A stretch of 64,000 bases of DNA from Salegentibacter maritimus. GTDB lineage: Bacteria; Bacteroidota; Bacteroidia; Flavobacteriales; Flavobacteriaceae. Position numbers and translations under genes: made by a program. How positions within the stretch are numbered: position 1 is the first letter of the stretch; each line of letters begins with the position of its first letter. The notes beneath the pieces were generated by a model. It did no database searches, had not been told where the DNA came from, and worked only from the letters and a program-made list of their open reading frames with translations. The stretch spans positions 33,195 to 97,194 of the forward strand of contig NZ_JAEHOK010000010.1 in NCBI RefSeq assembly GCF_016236915.1, read 5' to 3'. Shown piece by piece: positions 17,755 to 26,089 of the stretch.

Positions 17755-18618
17755 ATGGATAAAATCAAGCTTATTGAGTGTCCGCGGGACGCTATGCAGG
17801 GAATAAAAATCTTTATTCCTACTGAAAAAAAAGTACAGTATATTCAGTCTTTATTGCGTTGCGGCTTTGATACCATAGATTTTGGAAGCTTTGTGTCTCC
17901 TAAGGCTATTCCGCAAATGGTAGATACGGCTGAAGTTTTATCTAAATTAGATCTTTCTACCACAAAAAGTAAACTGCTTGCTATTGTAGCAAATACCCGG
18001 GGAGCAAAGGATGCTTCAGCGCATCCTGAAATTGATTATTTGGGCTATCCTTTTTCAATTTCCGAAAACTTCCAAATGCGTAATACCCATAAAACCATTG
18101 GTGAATCTGTAGATATTTTGGGCGAGATTCTTGAAATTGCAGAAAAATCGAATAAAAAAGTAGTAGCATATCTTTCTATGGGCTTTGGAAATCCTTATGG
18201 CGATCCCTGGGATGTGGAGATTGTGGGGGAGTGGACAAAAAAGTTATCGGATATGGGAGTAAAGATTCTTTCTTTATCAGATACTATTGGAAGTTCTACT
18301 CCGGAAATCATTAAATACCTATTCTCAAATCTAATTCCTGAATATCCCGAAATAGAATTTGGTGCCCACCTTCATACCATACCTTCCAAATGGCACGAAA
18401 AAATTGATGCTGCCTACCAGGCAGGCTGTAGAAGGTTTGATGGAGCAATTCAGGGCTTTGGGGGCTGCCCTATGGCAAAAGATGAGCTTACCGGTAATAT
18501 GCCATCAGAGAAAATGCTTTCTTATTTCAACTCTAAAAAGCTGGACTCAAATATTAAAATGACCAGCTTTGAATCTGCTTATAACGAAGCTTCTAAAATC
18601 TTTAATGCTTATCATTAA
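17755..18618 (+). CDS. mvaB: Hydroxymethylglutaryl-CoA lyase
   Basis: The 287-residue TIM-barrel enzyme cleaves HMG-CoA to acetyl-CoA and acetoacetate, the last step of leucine breakdown. IECPRDAMQG near the N-terminus holds the catalytic arginine, and GFGGCPMAKDELTGNMPSE (about 237-256) is the HMG-CoA lyase signature with the active-site cysteine. SLSDTIGSSTP and GAHLHT give the metal-binding region. No targeting signal is present. It is a lone gene; other leucine-degradation genes are not adjacent, although an amino acid dehydrogenase lies 8 kb upstream. Confidence 0.93.
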   Translation: MDKIKLIECPRDAMQGIKIFIPTEKKVQYIQSLLRCGFDTIDFGSFVSPKAIPQMVDTAEVLSKLDLSTTKSKLLAIVANTRGAKDASAHPEIDYLGYPFSISENFQMRNTHKTIGESVDILGEILEIAEKSNKKVVAYLSMGFGNPYGDPWDVEIVGEWTKKLSDMGVKILSLSDTIGSSTPEIIKYLFSNLIPEYPEIEFGAHLHTIPSKWHEKIDAAYQAGCRRFDGAIQGFGGCPMAKDELTGNMPSEKMLSYFNSKKLDSNIKMTSFESAYNEASKIFNAYH

Positions 18619-18656
18619 TAGTCTTTATTTAAATTTTGCAGTTGATTAATAAAACC

Positions 18657-18678
18657 TATTTAAAATTAATCTAAATAA
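18657..18678. promoter_or_regulatory. Candidate iron-responsive operator, copy 1
   Basis: TATTTAAA-N5-TCTAAATAA is shared base for base, outside the 5-base centre, with the site at 24988-25009 in front of the ABC importer. The arms are imperfect inverted repeats. It ends 2 bases before a TTG at 18681 that is spaced 20 bases from the TATATTTG -7 box. An extra TCTAAATAA half-site lies at 18733-18741. Iron control by a Fur- or DtxR-type repressor is inferred from the genes. Confidence 0.6.
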
Positions 18679-18703
18679 ACTTGTTCTAACAAAATTCTGT
18701 TTT

Positions 18704-18711
18704 TATATTTG
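18704..18711 (+). promoter_or_regulatory. Promoter -7 element (TATATTTG) of the DUF4856-imelysin unit
   Basis: TATATTTG with TTG at 18681-18683 and 20 bases between them is a good flavobacterial promoter, 36 bases before the first ATG. Confidence 0.72.
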
Positions 18712-18747
18712 CTGCTCAATAATTTTAATCAGTCTAAATAAAGTAAT

Positions 18748-19950
18748 ATGAAAAAGCTGTTCTTATCAGCAATCTTAGGTGGGTTAACGCTTACCTCTTG
18801 TTCATCTGACGATGATGTTTCACCAGAAAACCCAAAGTTGGAGGTCCCTGAAACCTATACTTTTGAAAGAGATGCTAATTCTAGCGTAAGTTACTCAGGT
18901 CAAACTACAAGGCTGCAAATGACTTCCGAAATATTGGCTAAGTTTACCGATTTTGAAAATGGAAGCGAAACACTTTTGCTTGATATGTTTGTAAATGAAA
19001 ATGCTCCTTTTGAGAATGCAAGCCTTAATGAATCCTCCAAAAGTATAAAATCTAAAGTAGCGGCTTCCAAATTGTATTTTTCAGCAAATACAGTAGAAAG
19101 TGCCGAGATTAAAGGTGACTTTGATTCTTATATTTCTGAGCAATTTACAGCAGTAAAAGCTAATAAAGAAGTTTTGGCCGATACCGGTAAAGCGGGCCAA
19201 ATAGCCCAGGGGACTAAGGTTCGGTATGTTAATGAAAAAGGTTTGGAAATGAACCAGGCTTTTGCAAAAGGCCTTATTGGAGGGCTGTTGGCCGATCAAA
19301 TTTTAAATAACTATCTGTCTCGGGAAGTTTTGGATGAAGGCGATAATCGTGCTAATAATGATGCCGGTATGCTTGAAGAAGGTAAAAATTACACCACCAT
19401 GGAGCATAAGTGGGATGAGGCTTACGGGTACCTTTACGGAGATCCTTCTATTCCACAACAAGATCCCAATTCGGTTTTAAATGAAAGTGATGATGCCCTT
19501 TTGTTTAAATATATGGGGAGTGTAAATGACGATAGTGATTTTGAAGGTATAGCCGAAGAAACTTTTGAAGCTTTTAAAACGGGTAGGGCAGCTATTGTTG
19601 CCGGAGATTACCAGGCTCGTGATGCCCAGGTAAAAATTATTCGTGAGAATATTTCTAAAATTATTGCTGTAAAGACAGTATATTATCTACAGGCAGGTAA
19701 AGAGCAAATGGCTGAGGGGCAAACCGGAGCTGCATTTCATTCGCTTTCTGAAGCTTATGGATTTATTTATAGTCTTAGGTTTACCCATAACCCGGAAACA
19801 GGTGCACCCTATATTTCTGCCGATAATGTTGAAAATTATTTAGGACAGTTAATGAGTGGGGATGGTTTTTGGGAAGTGACACCAGAGACTTTAGATACTA
19901 TTTCTGAAGAAGTTGCTGCTGCCTTCGATTTTACGGTAGCAGAAGCATAA
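18748..19950 (+). CDS. DUF4856 surface lipoprotein
   Basis: The 400-residue protein has a lipoprotein signal ending LTSC, then S-S-D-D-D, which matches the acidic Bacteroidota lipoprotein surface-export signal, so it is probably exposed outside the cell. The rest is soluble and mostly helical, recognisable as DUF4856 by the opening YTFERDANSSVSYSGQTTRL, and by TTMEHKWDEAYGYLYG and FHSLSEAYGFIYSLRF. The domain's biochemical function is unknown; its usual neighbours are imelysin and TonB receptors. It is the first gene of the iron unit, with the operator and promoter upstream and a hairpin immediately downstream that may limit read-through. Confidence 0.85.
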   Translation: MKKLFLSAILGGLTLTSCSSDDDVSPENPKLEVPETYTFERDANSSVSYSGQTTRLQMTSEILAKFTDFENGSETLLLDMFVNENAPFENASLNESSKSIKSKVAASKLYFSANTVESAEIKGDFDSYISEQFTAVKANKEVLADTGKAGQIAQGTKVRYVNEKGLEMNQAFAKGLIGGLLADQILNNYLSREVLDEGDNRANNDAGMLEEGKNYTTMEHKWDEAYGYLYGDPSIPQQDPNSVLNESDDALLFKYMGSVNDDSDFEGIAEETFEAFKTGRAAIVAGDYQARDAQVKIIRENISKIIAVKTVYYLQAGKEQMAEGQTGAAFHSLSEAYGFIYSLRFTHNPETGAPYISADNVENYLGQLMSGDGFWEVTPETLDTISEEVAAAFDFTVAEA

Positions 19951-19962
19951 TTAAAAAACTTT

Positions 19963-19998
19963 ACCGGAGCTGAACTATTTTTTCTGCTCCGGTTTTTA
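19963..19998 (+). terminator. Hairpin and T-run between the DUF4856 and imelysin genes
   Basis: ACCGGAGC and GCTCCGGT form an 8-base GC-rich stem with a 15-base loop, followed by TTTTT. There is no obvious new promoter before the next gene at 20011, so it probably acts as a partial terminator within the operon. Confidence 0.65.
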
Positions 19999-20010
19999 AT
20001 ATTTATAGCT

Positions 20011-21123
20011 ATGACTAAGATTTCAAAATTTTTATTGATCGCAATGTTAGCATTTGCCGTTGCTTGCAGTACAGATGATGGTGAGGGTGGCGATTCTACC
20101 GGTTCAGATAATTTTGACAGGGGCAAAATGCTGGCCAATTGGGCCGATAATATAATTGTGCCTTCTTTTGTGGCTTTTCAAGAGGAGACACAAAAGCTGG
20201 AAGATATAGCTAAGGCTTTTGCAGAAACTCCAAATCTTGCGGTATTAAAAACGCTTAGGGCTCAATATAAGGTAGCTTATCAGGAGTTTCAAACGGTGGA
20301 GATGTTTCAAATTGGAAAAGCTGAAGAATTAGGTTACAGAAATTTCCTAAATACATACCCAACCAAAACAGAAAATATTGAATCTAAAATAGCTTCCGGA
20401 AGTTATAATCTTGAATTGCCTTCAAGTTATGCAGAACAAGGTTTTCCTGCTTTAGATTACTTGTTGTACAGCTACGGAACGGCAGAAGAGACCCTGGGGG
20501 CTTTAACTGCAAATCCAGAATCTATCAATTATATACTGTCTGTGGCCGAACATATCAATACCTTAACTGCTGAGGTTACAACTTCCTGGCAAGGTGATTA
20601 CAGAGATACCTTTGTAAATAATACCAGTTCTTCAAGTACCGGTTCGGTAGATAGATTTACCAACGATTATGTAATGTATTATGAAAAAATACTAAGATCT
20701 GGAAAAATTGGTTATCCTGCCGGTGCTTTTACCGGTTCACCTTCACCAGGAAATGTTGAAGGGCTTTATGCCGGAGATATTTCGAAGAATTTATACCTGC
20801 AGGCGCTGGATAGCTTTGAAGATTTTTACTATGGGGTTCAGCTTAACGGGGGTGAAAATGGACCAAGTTATTTCCAGTATTTAAAATATATGGAAGATAA
20901 AACAGATTCAGAGAGTTTAACGGCTTCTATATCAGATCAGTTTTCGGCCATTAGAAATCAAAGCTCAGACCTGGATGATAATCTTAGGTTACAGGTAGAA
21001 ACCGATAATTCTAAGATGTTAGCGGCTCATGATGAGCTTCAAAAGCTGGTAATCCTCTTAAAAGTAGATATGATGCAAACGCTTTCAATTAGCGTAGATT
21101 ATGTAGATTCAGACGGTGATTAA
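20011..21123 (+). CDS. Imelysin-family lipoprotein (M75-like, IrpA/EfeO-related)
   Basis: The 370-residue lipoprotein has its lipobox at AVAC, followed by S-T-D-D-G-E, again an acidic surface-type signal. The imelysin domain shows LANWADNIIVPSFVAF near the N-terminus and GFPALDYLLYSYG, the position of the family's GxHxxE-like motif, here without the histidine. Imelysin-fold proteins such as IrpA and EfeO serve in iron uptake. It lies in the same direction as, and 3 bases before, the carboxylase-like gene. Protease activity is not supported by visible catalytic residues; an iron-binding or uptake role is inferred. Confidence 0.87.
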   Translation: MTKISKFLLIAMLAFAVACSTDDGEGGDSTGSDNFDRGKMLANWADNIIVPSFVAFQEETQKLEDIAKAFAETPNLAVLKTLRAQYKVAYQEFQTVEMFQIGKAEELGYRNFLNTYPTKTENIESKIASGSYNLELPSSYAEQGFPALDYLLYSYGTAEETLGALTANPESINYILSVAEHINTLTAEVTTSWQGDYRDTFVNNTSSSSTGSVDRFTNDYVMYYEKILRSGKIGYPAGAFTGSPSPGNVEGLYAGDISKNLYLQALDSFEDFYYGVQLNGGENGPSYFQYLKYMEDKTDSESLTASISDQFSAIRNQSSDLDDNLRLQVETDNSKMLAAHDELQKLVILLKVDMMQTLSISVDYVDSDGD

Positions 21124-21126
21124 TTG

Positions 21127-22491
21127 ATGCAAACCGTGCTAAGTAAATATCTAAAAAAATCAACGGAAGCCGCCCCTTTGGCGGTTTTTCGTTTGTTTTT
21201 TGGTCTTATGATGTTTGCCAGTATAGTACGTTTTTGGCTAAATGGCTGGATAGAAAAATTATATATCACACCAAAATTCTTCTTTTCTTATTACGGGTTT
21301 GAATGGGTTAAACCTTTGGGAGAATATACTTATCTAATTTTTATACTTTGTGGTATTGCGGCTTTAATGGTTGCCGTAGGTTATAAATATCGTTTGGCTA
21401 TTATATTGTTTTTCCTAAGCTTTACCTATATAGAGCTTATGGATAAAACTACTTATCTTAATCATTATTACTTTATTAGTATTCTTAGTTTTTTAATGAT
21501 TTTTTTACCCGCTAATGTCTATTTCTCTATAGATGCCCGGCAAAATCCCGCCAAAGCTTTTCAAAAAATACCACAGTGGTGCATAGATGTAATTAAATTA
21601 TTGCTGGGAATTGTGTATTTCTATGCTGGCCTGGCAAAAATTAATTCCGATTGGCTTTTTAGGGCCATGCCTTTAAAAATATGGTTGCCATCAAAATATG
21701 ATCTTCCTTTCCTGGGCAATCTTATGCAACAGGAATGGGTGCATTATGCTTTTAGCTGGAGTGGAATGTTATACGATCTTTCAATTCCTTTTTTGTTGCT
21801 TTACAAAAGAACCCGCTTTGTAGCATTTTTAATGGTGATCGTTTTCCATGTCCTTACACGTGTGCTTTTCCCAATAGGCATGTTTCCATTTATTATGATT
21901 GTTAGCGCATTGATCTTTTTTAGTCCGAAAATCCATCATGGTATATTAGGTTTAATATCAAAGTGGTTTAGTATATCGAAACAAAAATTTGACAATCTAA
22001 AGACCTACCAGTTTTTAGGGGTAAAGAAAAACCTAAGTCTGGGCGTGATTACAGTCTTTTTTATTATTCAGCTTTTATTCCCGTGGCGATATTTACTGTA
22101 TCCGGGCGAACTGTTTTGGACAGAAGAGGGCTTTAGGTTTTCCTGGCGGGTAATGCTTATGGAAAAAGCCGGCTATGCTCAGTTTAAAGTGGTAAACGCT
22201 GAGACTGGAAAGCGATTTTATGTAGATAATTCAGATTTTCTTACACCCTTTCAGGAGAAACAAATGTCTTTTCAGCCCGATTTTATTCTTGAATATGCTC
22301 ATTTTTTAGCCGATCATTTTACTAAAGATGGTCATGAAAATATTGAAATCTACGTAGAAAATTATGTGGCGCTTAACGGAAGAAAGAGCACTCCCTATAT
22401 AGACCCGCAGGTTAATTTGCTTAATTTCGCGGACTCTTTTAAACATAAAACATTCATTTTACCATTTAAGGATGAAATTAAAGGTCTTTAG
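21127..22491 (+). CDS. HTTM / vitamin-K-dependent gamma-carboxylase homologue
   Basis: The 454-residue inner-membrane protein has several hydrophobic helices up to about residue 345 and a soluble tail. It aligns by eye with human gamma-glutamyl carboxylase: DKTTYLNHYYF (His113) corresponds to the segment around the human catalytic helper His160, and YFYAGLAKINSDWL (Lys171) to the segment around the catalytic base Lys218. FSWRVMLMEKAGY in the tail matches the conserved WRMM segment. It may therefore carboxylate Glu using reduced menaquinone, or carry out a related quinol-driven reaction. The ATG at 21127 follows a TTG at 21124. It overlaps the receptor gene by 20 bases, so the two are translationally coupled. 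Confidence 0.85.
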   Translation: MQTVLSKYLKKSTEAAPLAVFRLFFGLMMFASIVRFWLNGWIEKLYITPKFFFSYYGFEWVKPLGEYTYLIFILCGIAALMVAVGYKYRLAIILFFLSFTYIELMDKTTYLNHYYFISILSFLMIFLPANVYFSIDARQNPAKAFQKIPQWCIDVIKLLLGIVYFYAGLAKINSDWLFRAMPLKIWLPSKYDLPFLGNLMQQEWVHYAFSWSGMLYDLSIPFLLLYKRTRFVAFLMVIVFHVLTRVLFPIGMFPFIMIVSALIFFSPKIHHGILGLISKWFSISKQKFDNLKTYQFLGVKKNLSLGVITVFFIIQLLFPWRYLLYPGELFWTEEGFRFSWRVMLMEKAGYAQFKVVNAETGKRFYVDNSDFLTPFQEKQMSFQPDFILEYAHFLADHFTKDGHENIEIYVENYVALNGRKSTPYIDPQVNLLNFADSFKHKTFILPFKDEIKGL

Positions 22492-24904
22492 TATATTAGT
22501 TTTTTTAGTGTCGTTTGGCTATGCCCAGCATAGTCTTAGCGGGAAGGTGATTTCTACTGAAACAGGGGCGCCCATACCAAATGCCGAAGTTTGGAATAGA
22601 ACAACATCTGATGTAGTGGTTACCGATGAAAATGGAAACTTCGAAATTACCGGGATTAGTCAGGGCACCTATAATTTTGCTGTTTTTAGTTACGAATATG
22701 CCATCCTGGAACAGCAAATAAGCATAAATGGAGATCTTGTAATGGAGTTTAGCCTCTCGCCATTAGCCGAAAGTCTCAGCGAGGTGATGATTACCAATAG
22801 AAGAGAGCAATTATTTGCTTTAAGAAAGCTTAGAAAGGTAGAAGGAACTGCTATCTATGCCGGTAAAAAAAGTGAAGTGGTTCTTATGGATAAAGTTTCC
22901 GGAAATCTCGCCGCCAATAATGCCAGGGAGATTTATAACCAGGTGGTTGGTTTAAATATTTATGATAATGGCGATGCAGGGCTTCAATTAAATATTGGTG
23001 GGCGCGGCCTTGACCCTAACCGAACCCAGAATTTCAACACCCGGCAAAATGGTTACGATATCTCGGCCGACGTGTTGGGATATCCCGAGAGTTATTATAC
23101 CCCACCGCCTGAGGCGCTAAGGGAAATTCAAGTAGTGCGAGGTGCAGCTTCCTTACAATATGGGACACAATTTGGCGGTCTCATTAATTTCAAATTTAAA
23201 AAGCCTCCGCGCGATAAAAAAATAGAATTGGTTTCAAGGCAGTCGGTAGGTTCTTATAACCTTTTTACTAGTTTTAATAGTTTGGCAGGTACTATTGGTA
23301 AGTTTAGCTACTACACTTATTACAACCACAAAACCGGAGAAGGTTTTAGGCCTAATTCAGAATATACCTCTAATAATTTCTTTTCTCATTTTGGATGGGA
23401 TTTTAGCGATAAAACCAGGCTTAGTTTTGAGTATACTTATTTAGATTATATAGCCCAGCAACCTGGCGGCCTCACCGATGCACAGTTTTATGAAGACCCT
23501 ACATTTAGCAATAGGGAGCGAAACTGGTTTGATGTAAACTGGAATTTATATGCGCTAAAATTTAAACATCGCTTTTCTAATAGAACAGACTTTAGTTTAA
23601 ACCTGTTTGGGTTGGATGCATCGCGTAAAGCCGTTGGTTTTAGGGAAAACCGTGTCTCGCAACCTGATGATCTTTCGGCACCAAGGGAATTATTGGTAGA
23701 CAATTTTTCTAATTGGGGTGCAGAGGCCAGGTTATTAAGCAGGTATAATTTATTTGATGGGGAATCGGTTTTTTTAATTGGAAGTAAATATTACGATGCC
23801 AATAATTTTCAAAAACAAGGTCCGGGAACAGTTTCGGCTAAGCCTGAATTTACTTTTACCAATAATGAATACCCAAATTACCCAAGGCAATCTGAGTACA
23901 AATTTCCAAATAAAAACCTTGCCATTTTTGGAGAAAATATCTTTAATCTTACCAATAAATTGTCGGTTACACCCGGTTTTAGGTTAGAGTATATAAATAC
24001 AAAGGCCAATGGTTTTTATAAAGAAATAGTGTTAGACCTGGCCGATAATCCTTTAATTAATAGAACCAAAGAAGAGGATAAAGACCTGGAAAGAAGCTTT
24101 GTGTTATTAGGAATTGGAGCCAGCTATAACCTGGATTCATCTAATGAATTATATGCTAATTTTTCCCAAAATTACAGGTCGGTTACCTTTAGCGATATTA
24201 GAATTGTAAATCCGAGTTTTGTGGTAGATCCAAATATTTCAGAAGAACGCGGCTTTACCTCAGATTTTGGAATTAGGGGGAATTTAAAAAACTTCCTGTC
24301 TTACGACGCCAGTATATTTGGTTTATGGTATAGAGATAGGATCGGGGAAGTTTTGGGAGTTGAAGATGGCTTTATAGTTAGAAGGCGTGGAAATATTGGA
24401 GATGCGTTTATTTATGGTTTAGAAACTTTTGCCGACTGGAACATTAAGAATACTTTTTTTGAACAAGCTAAGAATTACCGATTAAACCTTTTTCTAAACA
24501 CCGCTTTTACAAATTCTGAATATACCGCCTCAGAAGAAACTAATGTGGAGGGGAATCAGGTAGAGTTTATTCCCTACGTAAACCTAAAAACAGGTTTAAA
24601 TTTTGGTTATGCTAATTTTCTGGCCGGTCTTCAATATACCTATTTGTCTAAGCAATATACAGATGCTACCAATGCCCCACAAGATGTTGATGATAACCAA
24701 CGCGGTATAGAAGGGAGTATTCCGGCTTATGGGATTTTAGATTTTTCGGCTTCCTATAGTTTAGGTAAGTTTAAGTTAGAAACTGGGGTGAATAATCTTT
24801 TAGATAACTCCTATTTTACAAGACGAGCTACGGGTTACCCCGGTCCGGGGATTATTCCGGCACAGCCCATAACCTGGTATACAAGTCTTCAATTTAAATT
24901 TTAA
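22472..24904 (+). CDS. TonB-dependent outer-membrane receptor, FecA-like
   Basis: The 810-residue receptor has a signal peptide ending SFGYAQ (about 1-18), a carboxypeptidase-regulatory-like domain (about 20-105; GKVISTETGAPIPNAEVW), a plug (about 125-235; NIGGRGLDPNRTQNFN, VVRGAASLQYGTQFGGLINF) and a 22-strand-type beta-barrel ending in Phe (TSLQFKF), the outer-membrane insertion signal. The plug resembles ferric-citrate receptors. It imports ferric chelate using TonB energy; no tonB/exbBD lies in the window. It is the last gene of the DUF4856-imelysin-carboxylase unit and directly precedes the iron ABC importer, which supports iron as cargo. Confidence 0.93.
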   Translation: MKLKVFSILVFLVSFGYAQHSLSGKVISTETGAPIPNAEVWNRTTSDVVVTDENGNFEITGISQGTYNFAVFSYEYAILEQQISINGDLVMEFSLSPLAESLSEVMITNRREQLFALRKLRKVEGTAIYAGKKSEVVLMDKVSGNLAANNAREIYNQVVGLNIYDNGDAGLQLNIGGRGLDPNRTQNFNTRQNGYDISADVLGYPESYYTPPPEALREIQVVRGAASLQYGTQFGGLINFKFKKPPRDKKIELVSRQSVGSYNLFTSFNSLAGTIGKFSYYTYYNHKTGEGFRPNSEYTSNNFFSHFGWDFSDKTRLSFEYTYLDYIAQQPGGLTDAQFYEDPTFSNRERNWFDVNWNLYALKFKHRFSNRTDFSLNLFGLDASRKAVGFRENRVSQPDDLSAPRELLVDNFSNWGAEARLLSRYNLFDGESVFLIGSKYYDANNFQKQGPGTVSAKPEFTFTNNEYPNYPRQSEYKFPNKNLAIFGENIFNLTNKLSVTPGFRLEYINTKANGFYKEIVLDLADNPLINRTKEEDKDLERSFVLLGIGASYNLDSSNELYANFSQNYRSVTFSDIRIVNPSFVVDPNISEERGFTSDFGIRGNLKNFLSYDASIFGLWYRDRIGEVLGVEDGFIVRRRGNIGDAFIYGLETFADWNIKNTFFEQAKNYRLNLFLNTAFTNSEYTASEETNVEGNQVEFIPYVNLKTGLNFGYANFLAGLQYTYLSKQYTDATNAPQDVDDNQRGIEGSIPAYGILDFSASYSLGKFKLETGVNNLLDNSYFTRRATGYPGPGIIPAQPITWYTSLQFKF

Positions 24905-24987
24905 AGTTTAGGTGATAGAAATGAATAATTAAAGCCTACTTAGCCTGAATCAGGAATATTATTCAGCTTAAAAAAGTACTTGTTTTT

Positions 24988-25009
24988 TATTTAAACCTAT
25001 TCTAAATAA
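24988..25009. promoter_or_regulatory. Candidate iron-responsive operator, copy 2
   Basis: TATTTAAA-CCTAT-TCTAAATAA; extended by one base, the outer arms TTATTTAAA and TCTAAATAA are inverted at 8 of 9 positions. It ends 1 base before the TATATTTG -7 box, so bound repressor would block the promoter. Confidence 0.62.
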
Positions 25010-25010
25010 T

Positions 25011-25018
25011 TATATTTG
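25011..25018 (+). promoter_or_regulatory. Promoter -7 element (TATATTTG) of the iron ABC importer
   Basis: TATATTTG matches TAnnTTTG. No TTG lies at standard spacing, and the spacer is filled by the inverted repeat. It rules out a coding start at 25016. Confidence 0.65.
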
Positions 25019-25042
25019 AACAAAATTTTAAAAAAGATAGCA

Positions 25043-26089
25043 ATGAAGAAAACATTAATTGGTCTTCTGGCATTAAGCTTAGTCTTTTCCTGCAAGAACG
25101 CAGAAGAGAAAGATAAAAATACTGAGGAAGAAAAAACTCAAGAAGTAAATGTTTATACTCATAGACATTATGAGTCGGACCAGGAGTTGTTTAAACAATT
25201 TGAAGAAGAATCGGGGATTACTGTAAATGTAATAAATGCCAACGCCGATGAGCTTATACAAAAAATGAGCATGGAAGGAGAGCAATCTCCCGCCGATGTG
25301 CTTATTACTGTAGATGCAGGTAGATTAGAAAGAGCTAAAAGCGGTGGGCTTTTGCAAGCGGTGTCTTCAAAAACCCTGGAAGAAACCATTCCGTCTCATC
25401 TTAAAGATGCCGATAACCATTGGTTCGGACTTACCAAAAGAGCAAGGGTTATAGCCTATGCTAAAGATAGGGTAGATGAGAGTGAATTATCTACTTATGA
25501 GGATTTAGCTTCAGAAAAATGGAAAAATAAGCTTTTAATACGTTCTTCCGGGAATATTTACAATCAGTCACTTATGGCTTCTATTATGGTTCATAATGGG
25601 GAAGAAGAGGCGAAAAAATGGGCTGAGGCAATCGTTGAAAATATGGCGCGGGCTCCTAAAGGGAATGATCGTGACCAGGTGAAAGCGGTAGTTGCAGGAG
25701 AAGGTGATCTTGCTGTTGTAAACACTTATTATATAGGTAAACTTTTAAATTCTGAAGATCCCGAAGAAGTAAAAGCAGGAGAGAGTATTAAACTTTTCTT
25801 TCCTAATCAGGATGGTCGTGGCACACACATTAATGTAAGTGGGGCCGGGGTGGCAAAATATGCTCCTAATAAAGAAAATGCTATTAAATTTATAGAGTTT
25901 TTAATTTCTGAAAAAGCTCAAAAAGTTTTTGCCCATTCAAACTATGAATACCCAATAAACGAAGCGGTAGCACCTGCAGCATTATTACAGGAATGGGGCG
26001 AATTTAAAGAAGATACCCTTAATCTTTCTAAACTTGGCGAAAACAATAAAAAAGCAGTAATGCTATTTGATGAAGCAGGCTGGAAATAA
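25043..26089 (+). CDS. Ferric-iron ABC transporter substrate-binding lipoprotein (FutA/FbpA type)
   Basis: The 348-residue lipoprotein has a signal peptide ending LVFSC, then KNAEEKDK. It belongs to the iron subclass of extracellular solute-binding proteins: VNVYTHRHYESDQELFKQF near the N-terminus provides His/Tyr ligands, and NTYYIGKLL carries the paired tyrosines that hold Fe3+ in FutA and FbpA. The ATG at 25043 is used because frames starting at 25016 overlap the promoter box. Lipidation suggests that it is tethered to a membrane rather than free in the periplasm. It overlaps the permease gene by 20 bases. Confidence 0.92.
   Translation: MKKTLIGLLALSLVFSCKNAEEKDKNTEEEKTQEVNVYTHRHYESDQELFKQFEEESGITVNVINANADELIQKMSMEGEQSPADVLITVDAGRLERAKSGGLLQAVSSKTLEETIPSHLKDADNHWFGLTKRARVIAYAKDRVDESELSTYEDLASEKWKNKLLIRSSGNIYNQSLMASIMVHNGEEEAKKWAEAIVENMARAPKGNDRDQVKAVVAGEGDLAVVNTYYIGKLLNSEDPEEVKAGESIKLFFPNQDGRGTHINVSGAGVAKYAPNKENAIKFIEFLISEKAQKVFAHSNYEYPINEAVAPAALLQEWGEFKEDTLNLSKLGENNKKAVMLFDEAGWK

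Noticed and set aside
25016..25042. Upstream start for the iron-binding lipoprotein
   Set aside because: It would begin at a TTG inside the TATATTTG promoter box and place extra charged residues before the signal peptide.
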